NCBI GenBank assembly: GCA_009760855.2
Contig: WPIO01000045.1
Location: forward strand, 1,271,001 to 1,282,500
DNA length: 11,500 bases
Direction of reading: 5' to 3'
DNA from: Cristatella mucedo
Lineage: Eukaryota > Bryozoa > Phylactolaemata > Cristatellidae
Of this stretch, positions 1-8,011 are shown in pieces. The position numbers and the translations under genes were made by a program. The stretch's first letter is position 1; each line of letters begins with the position of its first letter. Below the pieces are notes generated by a model. That model was not told where the DNA came from, searched no databases, and saw nothing but the letters and a program-made list of their open reading frames with translations.

Positions 1-55
1 CAGACGTTTAGCTAAACACCTCAAAGGGATTCGCAGCACGAGGCAAGCTGCCTTT

Positions 56-92
56 GCGCTGCCTTCGGGAATTTGAACCCGAGACATCCGGA
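56..92 (-). repeat. tRNA-like B-box fragment (old SINE remnant)
   Basis: Read on the minus strand this contains ctcgggttcaaattcccga. That is a T-arm with a 5-bp stem (TCGGG/CCCGA) around TTCAAATT, which is one base longer than a normal 7-nt T-loop. It matches the RNA polymerase III B-box pattern GGTTCRANTCC. No A box, anticodon arm or pairing acceptor stem is visible, so it is read as a decayed tRNA-derived SINE and not a tRNA gene. Confidence 0.4.
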
Positions 93-1008
93 AGTAGTTG
101 CACAAGTTATATCACTGCATCCTTTATTGACAGATGACGTGGTTTGCTTAGGTATTTTTTGGATCGTTTGCAGTAACTTCGATCCCGTTCCTCAATTTTT
201 GTTGGTCGTATTTGTTCGCTAGTTGGCCAGTATAGGCTTGCTTGCTAGTGTGCACGGGCAAGCGGTGAGTGCTGGCACTCTTGCCCGGTGCTCCGACGGC
301 CCCATATATAGACCACACCCGTGCCACGAGAATCCATGTGTCTATTCGTCACTCTGGAAACTTGGGGGGGGGGCGTTGCGTGCTGTCTACTAGTAGCAGT
401 CAGCGGTTCTTACTGCCTACTGAGTTGGTCGCGCAGGTTTAGGCGATTGGGCTGCGCTGCTTTGGCTGCTGCAGTATCTCGTCGGCACGTGATGTGGCAT
501 AGCGTCTTGTTGTCGAGGCACTGACGTCCCAGTGTCTAGACCCGGTACCTGGAATGCAGTTACATTCCTGAAGCTCCTCTGTGTCTCAGGCGAGCTCTCG
601 AACTTTCCGAGAAGAGGAGGCAGATGAGGAGGAGAATGGCTTCGGCACGAGCTGCTAAAGCCATTGGCAGCAGCCGAAGCCTGGCGACGATAATTAATGA
701 AGCAGTTAGCTGTTGACGAACGGCAGACGATGGACTTGGCTGTACACCTGAGAGCATTGTCTGGGGACCCTAGCCATAGCCAGGCATATTGAGTCAGTGT
801 GTATGGCCTGGGCACAGTTCAGTGCAGTATAATGCATCTCCCTGCTTTTTCTGTCTAGAAAGCGATCGCAGCAAGGACTTTGCAGTATGACTGAGCTAAA
901 GGACTTTGCTGCAGCTCAGAAGAACGAGTGACATTTCTATGCATAAGTGGCTACTGTGTCATCTCTCTCTAGGCTGGTGTGTCTCCCGATCTCAACCCTC
1001 CTACCGTG

Positions 1009-1081
1009 CCCCCCCCCCCCCGACAGATAACTGCAGTCCAAGGAGTTTAGATGTGAAGCTGCGGGGGGGGGGGGGGGGGGG
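1009..1081. repeat. C13 and G19 homopolymers forming a potential hairpin
   Basis: Thirteen C (1009-1021) are followed, 41 bases later, by nineteen G (1063-1081) on the same strand. The two can pair as a hairpin. The G run alone can form a G-quadruplex on the plus strand, and the C run does so on the minus strand. Exact lengths of such runs are often wrong in assemblies. Confidence 0.9.
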
Positions 1082-1668
1082 TGGCGATCTGCTTAGTCTC
1101 GTTGTGTGGATCTTTCCTGAATAGGCTTCTATGTGAGTGACTTCAAGCTAGAGGTTCCGCCTAGTGCGTGTTTGGATTGAATAGGGGTTTCTTATGCAAC
1201 GACACCTACTCTCCTGCTGCCGACTGAGGCGCATCTTTTCCCGCCAGCTGTCCTGAGCTCACGTCCTTGGCTGCCTTCATCACTCAGCTATGCTTCTCTC
1301 GTTCTCTTTGTTTCGTGAGATGTCTATTGGCAACTGCACGTGCATCGAAAGCCACATAGGCCGCATAGAATGAATAGAAAACTCTCCTGCATAACACTTA
1401 CTTAGCCCTTGTGGCTTTGTGGAGTTACAAACGGAGCTATATTTAATTGCAGGCAAACCAAACAGAAGTGCTATACTGTGCGGACATGTTTTTGGACTGC
1501 TGTGCATCGGGATTTGTCGTGGGGCCATGTTTAATGCATTGTCTGTGATTGTTGACTCAAAAAACCAACATTACTTGCCGTCTTATAGTTCCAAGTTATT
1601 ACGGAAGTACACCTTGGGCACGTTGCTATACGAATGAAGGAATGCATGATGTAGGTAAAGGTTTGCTT

Positions 1669-1790
1669 GGTCAGCCGTAATGGCTCACTGGGTAAGACGA
1701 CCTCGGCCCGAGGTCCTGGGTTCGAATCCTGCGGTGGGCGATCCTTTATCTCCAGTGCAAGCAGTGGTGATAGCTGTAAAGGCTCTTCTG
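1669..1790 (+). mobile_element. tRNA-derived SINE copy, plus orientation
   Basis: The head resembles a tRNA. It has an A-box-like tggctcactgggtaag, then a perfect 5-bp anticodon-like stem (gacct/aggtc) with a 7-base loop cggcccg, then a B box ggttcgaatcc. The base before the would-be anticodon is G instead of the invariant U33. The 5' end does not pair with the 3' end, and the T-stem is weak, so this is not a working tRNA. A non-tRNA body follows (gcaagcagtggtgatagc, then taaaggc), shared with the inverted copy downstream. Confidence 0.7.
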
Positions 1791-1830
1791 TCGCTATACA
1801 AAAGAGTCTGTTAATTCAGATAGTATTTTT

Positions 1831-1990
1831 TGCTGATTTAACAGCCTCATATATGTATCAGCAGAAATGCCTTAATGGCTATCCTCACTGCTTGCAATGG
1901 GCAATTGCACAAGCACTTGTCCACTGTAGGACCCGAACCCACGACCTCAGTCGTGAAGTGTGAGCACCTTACTCCTCGGCTAATACCTAG
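1831..1990 (-). mobile_element. tRNA-derived SINE copy, minus orientation
   Basis: Read on the minus strand this begins near attagccgaggagtaaggtg, then tgctcacacttcacgac, a B box ggttcgggtcc, and a body with cattgcaagcagtgaggat. Its tail (plus strand tgctgatttaacagcctc) matches the start of the copy at 8795. The body matches, inverted, the body of the SINE at 1669-1790, so the two copies lie tail to tail and form a large imperfect inverted repeat. Confidence 0.75.
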
Positions 1991-2228
1991 CTGCACTAGG
2001 AGCAAGATAAAAAGCGCGACGAGTTAAGTCGATGCAAAACCAAGGGGTTGCTAAGCGAGCCCAAAGGCATGCCACACTTTCTCCCACGACTTTCCCATCG
2101 ACGGTATTATTGTCCCTTATCTGCAAGCTGGTTCTTGCGATGCAGTCTGTAGCTACCGTCCATCCATTGCTATCGTCCAATTCATGGCTACCGTGTGCTG
2201 TCATGTCTCACGTCGTCTCACGGAATAG

Positions 2229-5200
2229 CCCTGCTGGACGTGCTGAGCGCAATCGCCTCGGCTCTGATTTACTGGCTCCAGCTCTGCCAGATGCCCGCTG
2301 GTCAGTTGCAAGCTAGGTCTCGCCACTTTGCCCTGCCGTATGCCAATGTTTTTTCAATTCAATGCTGCTGCCTTGTTTTGCACAAGACAGCCTGTCTGTG
2401 CGGTTAGCTAATCCTAGCAATACAAAAACGTTACTTTTATATTGCTCGGCGACGGCATGCCACAGTGCAACAGCAGGACACTAAGTGCTTGGCGGCTCTT
2501 TTTGCTCGGGTGGCTCGTGTGCCAATGGTTGGATACAGTTGCGCGAGCCGTGAAGCTCGAGACATGCAGCTGCTGATGTATGACTGTTGCAGATTATTTT
2601 TATCCGCTTCGTGCTTTGTTTCAGCGGGCTGACATTGCATCGCGGAAAATGGACGTTCTGCAGTACATACATTTCAATCAAGCCAGATGCGCAAACTTTG
2701 GTAAGTCAGTCTTCGTTCTAAGATACTGTCTGAAGCAGCTGTGCCGACAGTCACACTGGCCTCACACACCGACCGTTCTGATATGCGGGATCGCCCTGGA
2801 ACCGATCGCCGAGTCCAGAGCTGGCAGCTTCTCTTTGCTTCTTCTCCTCGTCTAGGATGACTATGCTGCTGAAACAGGCATATCGTTCAGAGTCATCTTC
2901 ATCTGGCCTACTCTGCCTTGCACAGATCGCGTGGTCTGGCTAGTAGAGCCCTCTGCGATCTAGTTCGTCTACAGTGAAGATCTCTTGTCAGCTCAGCTTC
3001 CCGTGCTCAATTTCGGTGACCACCCATTTACTTTTACTTGCCAATTCGGTGTTGGTGCTAAGGCTTGCCATCAGGGTTTACCCAGAGCTCGGGGAGGGCA
3101 GCCATCTTGTCGGCTATTATTCTTGCAAGCATAGCCCGGCGATGGTGCACGTCTGCTCAAGGCTACAATCGATTGAGCTTGATCGGCGAGAAGTGCTGCT
3201 GGCCGTCTTGTGATCTTGAATTACCGATCATGCAGAGCGTCACCGCCGGCTGGACTGCCTGCCCGGGATGTTAAGGAGAATGGGGTGGGTGGAGGAGGTG
3301 ATACGTCATGCTGGTCAGTATGGAGGCCTGTTGTGCACAGCTGCTGATGTCACTGTGGTCGAGTTGTTTGTGGTAAATTTTTGTGAGTCACTGCCACAGC
3401 CTGTGGCATAAAGCCTTGTTAATCTCCACGTTAATTGCTAGAGCCCCTCAGCTGGCCGGTATAAGAAAGGTGCCTGTTTACTGCTGTGGTTTCTGCCACT
3501 GATCTGCCTGATCCAACTGTTCCGAGGCACGCCCTTGCACTACCTCCAGTCCTGAGCTGACCACCTGAGCCCCCCACCCCTCCACAGGCATGCATTCTTC
3601 GGTCTCAGCTCAGCAGCTAACAAACAAATCCTTCTTTTCGAATGCTGTCCCCTCTAAATGCTGTCTGCAGGCAACATCATTTACATCGAAAAAGCATGCA
3701 GCCTGCTGAAAGGCAGCGGGTATCCGCCGACAATGATTGCCAAGCTGCACCTCGACGATTGCCATGCTCCACTGGTGCGCGGTGCTGTGAGGTCTCAGCC
3801 GCAAGTCGAGAGGCCTGGTGCAGGGGGGGGGGGGGCAGTGTGCCGTGGATGAGCTTTGATACTCAGCTGTGCCTGCCGTCCTAGGCAGCGCCCAATCGCT
3901 GTTAACGAGTAGTCATCGTAGCCAAGGGATCTTAGCTCTGCTTGGTGGTGTGAGCACATGGAGGCAGCTGGCACCGTTTCATCCTCCCGAGTGGCACATT
4001 GTTGTCTGGTGTCAGCATGGCCAAGGCGAAGCTCAGAAGGCCAGTAACTCATTCTGTTCACGATCTGACAAGTCTTGACTGTACACCGTCGACCCTGGAG
4101 AAGTCAGGTGTATACATCCTGCTGTCCGGTGGTGCTGGTCAGTGCTTTTGTAGATGCCGAGGATGAAGTCAGGGTTCTGATAAACTTGATTCACCGGTAT
4201 GGGGCAGGTGGGAGATTTCATTGGACATCAGATTCTGCATGCATGGGCTCGTGCCATGCTCAGCCTATCGATTGGCAGCAGGCCAGACCACATACGATTA
4301 GCCTGGGCCCACTGACAGAGCAACAGGGTCATCAATAGGGTAGAGAGAAAGTAGCACGTGCCACACTAATCAACCTCATCCAAATGTATAGCTCTGCGCA
4401 TCTGAACAATCACAAGTACCCAAAAAACGTTCCCAGCTCTCGTAGAGTTGAGTGAACCCGCTGCTGCATGCTGCCTGGTATCTGTCATGGCTTTAAAATG
4501 GGAAAACCTATTCCTCAAAGGCAGTTCTGCCAGCATATCTCCTGTTGCATCTGCATGAAGTCTAGGTGTCCTGTTCCAAAGCGACCTTGCATTAGAAGAC
4601 CAAATCAGCTCTACACTCGTCTGCTTTCAGCTACATAGCTTAGCTACAATTCGGGCTTACTTAGACAGGAATAATAAATCAAAATTGGTCCATGCATTTG
4701 TGACATAATAATAATGATAATAAAAATAATGCACTTGATAAAGCGCCCTCAGAGAACTCAATCTCTTTCTAGGCGCTTTACATTTGCTGCAAAAGGAAAT
4801 GCAATTGAATGGTGAGTAATAGACATGCCAAAGGACCCACGGACTCAGAAGAATTGTATAGGTTGACTGCCGAATGCTGGTGGCAGGGTGTGCGGCTTGC
4901 TTCCGCTTTGGCTGCCACATCTCAGGCTGGTTCCTCCCGGCTTGAGAGCATTCTATGCTTTACGTGAGGAAAGGCACCTGTCGGCAGCAGTAGAACGTCT
5001 AGCTAGCTGGATGCATGCCTTTTGTACTGAAGCCCTATCTCCTGAGGCTGATAGCAGCAGTCCAATAGCACCAACTGCAGGTAGCAGCAGCAGGCTAGCG
5101 GTACAGAGAGGGGCAGAATTTCCCCAGCCCAGCTGGTCTCCGTGAACGCGCATGCATTCTTCTGCTTCTCTTTGTCTGCTGTGTCTTTTATCACTGAGCA

Positions 5201-5419
5201 CTGTTCCAACCCGAATGCCACAGACTTATTCCCGTGGCTTCACTGTCGGCGTGCTTGCCTGTTTGCCTTTCTACTCGACTTCGCACTGGAGGCTACAATG
5301 TATTGAACCTACCGGCCAGGCAGGACAGTGTTGCCGCCTTAGCCTATGCTGCTGCGCCTGCTCCACAGAGTGGGACTTTTACCTTGAGCATTGCAGCACT
5401 CAAATTAATCTGTCTGTGA
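2229..5419 (+). CDS. Unknown multi-exon protein (predicted exons, 5' end not found)
   Basis: I do not recognise this gene. The model has exons 2229-2300, 2593-2700, 3671-3791, 4143-4196, 4926-5080 and 5292-5419, ending in TGA at 5417-5419. Each junction is phase-consistent: 1/1, 1/1, 2/2, 2/2, 1/1. The donor after 2700 is a consensus gtaagt; the one after 4196 is gtatgg; acceptors include ctgtctgcag (3670) and ccacatctcag (4925). The translation reads as one rather hydrophobic, probably helical protein. Recognisable stretches are ALLDVLSAIASALIYWLQ (exon 1), KMDVLQYIHFNQARCANFG (exon 2), IIYIEKACSLLKGSGYPP and KLHLDDCHAPLV (exon 3), DAEDEVRVLINLIHR (exon 4) and RAFYALREERHLSAAVERL (exon 5). 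Exon 6 is Ala/Pro/Ser-rich and ends with no good donor. No catalytic motif or signal peptide is visible. The first exon needs an upstream phase-1 partner. Introns hold an AAT-tailed repeat (4706) and a G13 run (3823). Exons 2-4 are the best supported; exons 1 and 6 the least. Confidence 0.5.
3823..3835 (+). repeat. G13 homopolymer in an intron
   Basis: A run of thirteen G lies 31 bases after the proposed exon 3 of the unknown gene, inside the following intron. It can form a G-quadruplex in the RNA. Confidence 0.9.
4706..4808 (+). mobile_element. AAT-tailed hairpin repeat, copy 1
   Basis: An imperfect (AAT)n run (4706-4730) leads into a core holding a 9-bp perfect inverted repeat, taaagcgcc (4739-4747) and ggcgcttta (4772-4780). 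Inside it is a second short stem, agaga/tctct, with loop actcaa. The 3' part reads catttgctgcaaaaggaaat. Two more copies occur in this window (6493-6585 inverted, 10626-10703). It is a short interspersed, non-coding element whose AAT end is probably its 3' tail. It sits in an intron of the unknown gene. Confidence 0.8.
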
Positions 5420-5555
5420 CAGTCAGTCACTAGTCTGTTCCAGGATGGCATGCACAAGTGAAGGCACTCTCTCACCACGCTTTAAGCTCACTATATTGTG
5501 GATCGTAATGACCCCTTACTTTGGGTAATCAAAGCCTTCCAGATTGCCGGGTCGT

Positions 5556-5601
5556 TCCTTACAGATGTTACACAAAAATCCTTACAGGTGTTACACAAAA
5601 A
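5556..5601. repeat. Tandem duplication, 23 bp x 2
   Basis: Two adjacent 23-bp units (tccttacagatgttacacaa and tccttacaggtgttacacaa, each followed by aaa) differ at one base, which suggests a recent local duplication. Confidence 0.9.
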
Positions 5602-5813
5602 TACATACTCGTAAGAACTACCCCTATCACAAAGCACCTAAATTTCCTGGGTCGGCATAGTAGCATTGGCATAAAAACAGCAGCTAGTTAGCATGGTATT
5701 GTAAAATTTGCTTACGGTGGTAACCTCACTCAGCATAACCTCTTCATAGCTGGTTGTCACTAAAATGCCAGCTAGGTCTGAGCAACTGGAAGCCGGAAAT
5801 CCTCCCACCCCCC

Positions 5814-5819
5814 AATAAA
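5814..5819 (+). promoter_or_regulatory. Polyadenylation signal AATAAA
   Basis: A canonical AATAAA lies 395 bases after the proposed stop codon of the unknown gene (5417-5419) and before the first SUPT3H exon. This supports a transcript end between the two genes. The hexamer alone is weak evidence. Confidence 0.4.
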
Positions 5820-6162
5820 TTCTTCCAAGTGTAAACCAGTGAAATGTGGACTCGACAATATGCTCGTTGCCAATAACATGCTGATAAATCACTACTTTGA
5901 TACCACTGCTATTAGTCAGATGCAGAAAACAAAGACGGTCAGCGGTTTAGGGTATTTATTTTGAGTGGGTCTTTTCCTAGCATCCATCCACCCCCACAGA
6001 GGTGAGCCTGGGTCATAGGTCAGACAGCACTGTGCTTGCTGTGCAAGCCACCATCAGCCAAAGCAAGCTGCTACCAGCAGGCGACCAGCATCGCTTCATG
6101 CAATGCTTTGGGCTGCGCCTTTGCCTTGCTCTCAGCGGCCCTCGTCCTCTTCTTCTTTGCAG

Positions 6163-6305
6163 GTCGCGACGCCAGGATGCGCGACTGGCTGGCCGAATGC
6201 GCATCGGTCCAAAGCCTGTCGGGCGGCGGTGAGGAGACTACTCCCAAGCTCAGCCAGGGGGCGCTTGAGCTCGTGGCCTACATCGTGTACGAGACAGTGG
6301 CTCAG
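6163..6305 (+). CDS. SUPT3H: SPT3 (SUPT3H), exon: start of C-terminal histone fold
   Basis: SPT3 is a subunit of the nuclear SAGA histone acetyltransferase coactivator. It has two histone folds that pair with each other, and it helps deliver TBP to promoters. This exon reads RDARMRDWLAECAS, then a short variable linker, then LELVAYIVYETVAQ. The human protein has KFRDWLDCSS and EILAYLAYETVAQ at the same place, so this is the start of the second histone fold (helix 1 and the beginning of helix 2). The acceptor is a strong pyrimidine tract ending in tttgcag at 6162; the exon begins in phase 1 and ends in phase 0 at gtggctcag/gtagga. The first bases complete a codon from an upstream exon that I could not identify, so the N-terminal histone fold is not seen in this window. 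Confidence 0.92.
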
Positions 6306-6492
6306 GTAGGACAGGCCGTGCAAACTGCCTGCTGCCTCTGCCCCTCCGCTCTCTGCACTGAATGCGTTAGACACATTGAAGCGATACGATAAGTGATGCT
6401 ATTCGAACTTCACTTTCAAAGAGCTCGAATGCTGACAGCATGAGATCATGTCACGGTGGCTTGTCGCCCAACCTCGTACAAAGCTTGCTACC

Positions 6493-6585
6493 ATCAATTG
6501 CATTTCACTTTGCAGCAAATGTAAAGCGCCTAGAAAGAGATTAAGTTCTCTGAGGGCACTTTATCAGGTGCATTATTATTATTAC
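6493..6585 (-). mobile_element. AAT-tailed hairpin repeat, copy 2 (inverted)
   Basis: This is the reverse complement of the element at 4706-4808. In plus-strand order it shows atcaattgcatttc, gcagcaaatgtaaagcgcc, ttctctgagggcactttatc and then (ATT)n. One arm of the hairpin has decayed (gggcacttta instead of gggcgcttta). It lies in the SUPT3H intron 6306-6854. Confidence 0.8.
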
Positions 6586-6596
6586 CTCACGTTTGG

Positions 6597-6598
<2 letters not shown>

Positions 6599-6662
<64 letters not shown>

Positions 6663-6688
6663 GAGAGACAGACAGAGAGGGAGAGAGA
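6599..6688 (+). repeat. (GA)n / (GACA)n microsatellite
   Basis: A compound purine-rich microsatellite: (GA)n at 6599-6626, then (CAGA)n to about 6660, then mixed GA and GACA to 6688. It lies in the SUPT3H intron, 13 bases beyond the AAT tail of the preceding repeat. Long open frames over it (RERERE, SLSLSL) are artefacts of the repeat. Confidence 0.95.
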
Positions 6689-6740
6689 TGCGTTCAATGG
6701 ATTGATTACACTGGTGTTTGCTGCCGCACTCTCACAGCCA

Positions 6741-6764
6741 GAGGAGAGAGAGAGAGAGAGAGAG
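6741..6764 (+). repeat. (GA)n microsatellite
   Basis: A second GA run lies in the same SUPT3H intron, about 90 bases before the acceptor at 6854. Confidence 0.95.
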
Positions 6765-6854
6765 CGCTGCTTGCCAAGTGCCGCGCTTGCCTCGCTGCCA
6801 TGCGCTTGTGTCCTTCGCGCTTTTCGCCTCCCAAACTCTCGCTCGCTGCTGCAG

Positions 6855-7199
6855 ATCGTAGACCTGGCCCTGCTCGTGAGGCAGGACAAGAGACTCGATG
6901 CCGACCCGCTGGCTCGCCTCACGCCGCTCCACTACCTCGGCTCCCTGGATGCCGCCGGTCCATCGCAGGGTGCAGTGGCTGGCGGCAGTGGCACGGCCGC
7001 AGCGTCGGCCGGCTCAGCTGCCAGCGCTGCATCGTCGTCGGCCCAGTTTGGTGCCGACCAGCTGGACGCTGCCGCCTCGCAGCAGCGCAGCGGCAGCTCG
7101 CCTGCTGCGGCGGCCAGCTCTGCCTCGTCGAGTGGCGGCATCGGTGGCGGAATCTCGACCTCCACGGCAGCCGCGAACGCTGGCAGAAAGCGACGATTG
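6855..7199 (+). CDS. SUPT3H: SPT3 (SUPT3H), exon: helix 2 and an Ala/Ser/Gly-rich insert
   Basis: The exon follows a ctgctgcag acceptor and begins in frame with IVDLALLVRQD, against LVDLALLVRQD in human SUPT3H; this is the central helix of the second histone fold. It continues KRLDADPLARLTPLHYL, then a low-complexity stretch of some 80 residues rich in Ala, Ser and Gly, and ends in a basic RKRRL. The donor is ttg/gtgagc, phase 0. The loop between helices 2 and 3 is roughly 36 residues in human; here, counting the next exon, it is about 108, so the protein has an expanded flexible loop. The exon is much more GC-rich than its flanking introns. Confidence 0.93.
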
Positions 7200-7374
7200 G
7201 TGAGCGGTAGCGGCGGTCCGCTCATGCTCATCCTTCCGCTAGATTCTGAGCACGCTCATGCTCAGCATGCGCGCCGGCCGCCGCAACCGCTTCGATCGGG
7301 CCAAGTCTGTAGCTGCTGCCGCGTGTCTCTGTCGCGCCAGCAGCTGCAAGCAACTTGCTCATCCGTCGTCGTAG

Positions 7375-7506
7375 AACGAGACTGACGTGGCCATTCAGCC
7401 GCACGAGATCAGAGAAGCCGTGCGCCGCTACCAGCACGGTTCGGCGCACTTCGCGTGCCCCTTGGGGGTGCGGAGCTCGATGACGTCGACCATGTCAACT
7501 GCCTAG
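7375..7506 (+). CDS. SUPT3H: SPT3 (SUPT3H), last exon: helix 3 and C-terminus
   Basis: The exon follows a cgtcgtag acceptor (ending at 7374) in phase 0 and reads NETDVAIQPHEIREAVRRYQ. Human SUPT3H has SDAIQPCHIREAIRRYSH, so this is the last helix of the second histone fold. The end of the protein (HFACPLGVRSSMT, then stop TAG at 7504-7506) does not resemble the human tail after RRYSH. Either the tail has diverged or the true exon stops at an internal donor (cagcacg/gttcgg) and a further exon is missed. The first explanation is simpler, because a polyadenylation signal follows at 7938. Confidence 0.88.
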   Translation, partial: NETDVAIQPHEIREAVRRYQHGSAHFACPLGVRSSMTSTMSTA

Positions 7507-7759
7507 TAGTCGTCTGCTTCTGTGCAGCCGACGGCCCACAGCGGCTCTTGCGTGCCAGCTGGTTCTAACCGGTCGGTTCCGACCACTTGCCGTGCGGCCG
7601 AGCGATGATCAGCCAGCCGTAAGCCGGCAGCGGCCGCCTGTGGCCACGCGCTTGCCGTTTGCTAGTGCTGAGTAGCTCTGCGCGCGTCAGCAATGGCAAC
7701 GAATGGAAGCCGCAAGATGGCACTGCCAAACGAGGCACTGCAAAGCTGCACTGAGCACC

Positions 7760-7776
7760 GGGGGGGGGGGGGGGGG
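7760..7776 (+). repeat. G17 homopolymer
   Basis: Seventeen consecutive G lie in the probable SUPT3H 3' UTR, able to form a G-quadruplex in the mRNA. Confidence 0.9.
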
Positions 7777-7937
7777 TTATTTCCTCCTGTCGTTCGATAT
7801 CGTGCTTCGTCTGCAGTGTGAGCGCAGGGGTTGGTGGCCAGCCCGACTTGGTGCGTGCACCTAGGTGGGCCGGGCTGCGGCGCCTTCTCTCTGCCCCTTG
7901 TCTACTTGATCCATTACGGTGGTGCGTCGTTGACAAT

Positions 7938-7943
7938 AATAAA
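7938..7943 (+). promoter_or_regulatory. Polyadenylation signal AATAAA for SUPT3H
   Basis: A canonical hexamer lies 431 bases after the SUPT3H stop codon. It is 10 bases before the perfect inverted repeat at 7954, so cleavage would fall in or near that hairpin. Confidence 0.5.
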
Positions 7944-7953
7944 CCGAACGCGA

Positions 7954-8011
7954 CAACAAACTGCTGGAGCCTGTGGCACGATTGAGTGCCACAGGCTCCA
8001 GCAGTTTGTTG
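7954..8011. repeat. Perfect inverted repeat: 26-bp stem, 6-base loop
   Basis: The left arm 7954-7979 (caacaaactgctggagcctg, then tggcac) is exactly complementary to the right arm 7986-8011. The loop gattga lies between, and the match stops at both outer ends. It is far longer than chance would give and shows no decay, so it is either recent or maintained. It sits just after the SUPT3H polyadenylation signal. It carries no T-run and is not a bacterial-type terminator. Confidence 0.97.

Larger units (their letters stand above)
1..1668. other. Region without a recognisable gene
   Basis: I find no exon here that I can support. Open frames are short and overlap on both strands, and none carries a motif I recognise. 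The stretch holds a tRNA-like fragment near the left end (56-92, minus), a run of ten G at 364-373, a C run at 1009-1021 and a G run at 1063-1081. A basic plus-strand frame at about 580-717 (containing RRALELSEKRRQMRRR) follows a plausible acceptor (tgtgtctcag) but has no good donor and no family match. Earlier exons of the gene that begins to be visible at 2229 may lie here, and I could not find them. Confidence 0.5.
5420..6162 (+). other. 3' untranslated region and spacer or intron
   Basis: No coding exon is convincing here. The first ~400 bases can serve as the 3' UTR of the unknown gene, ending after the AATAAA at 5814-5819. The rest (about 5840-6162) leads into a pyrimidine-rich acceptor (cctcttcttctttgcag, ending at 6162) for the first visible SUPT3H exon. 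I looked for the SPT3 N-terminal histone fold here and did not find it. Confidence 0.5.

Noticed and set aside
303-312. TATA-box promoter (catatatag)
   Set aside because: A single AT-rich hexamer with no gene start supported downstream.
580-717. Basic exon containing RRALELSEKRRQMRRR on the plus strand
   Set aside because: A decent acceptor but no donor, no phase partner and no family match.
1669-1742. A functional tRNA gene
   Set aside because: The acceptor ends do not pair, U33 is missing from the anticodon loop and the T-stem is weak; similar sequences recur as SINE heads.
2229-4207. Unknown gene as a Mediator subunit (MED24)
   Set aside because: A faint resemblance of helical Leu-rich stretches does not extend in order or spacing along the remembered MED24 sequence.
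6593-7210. Long plus- and minus-strand frames (RERERE, SLSLSL, CLSVCLSV) over 6593-6922 and 6593-7210
   Set aside because: They are translations of GA and GACA microsatellites in an intron and overlap the SUPT3H exons in the wrong frame.
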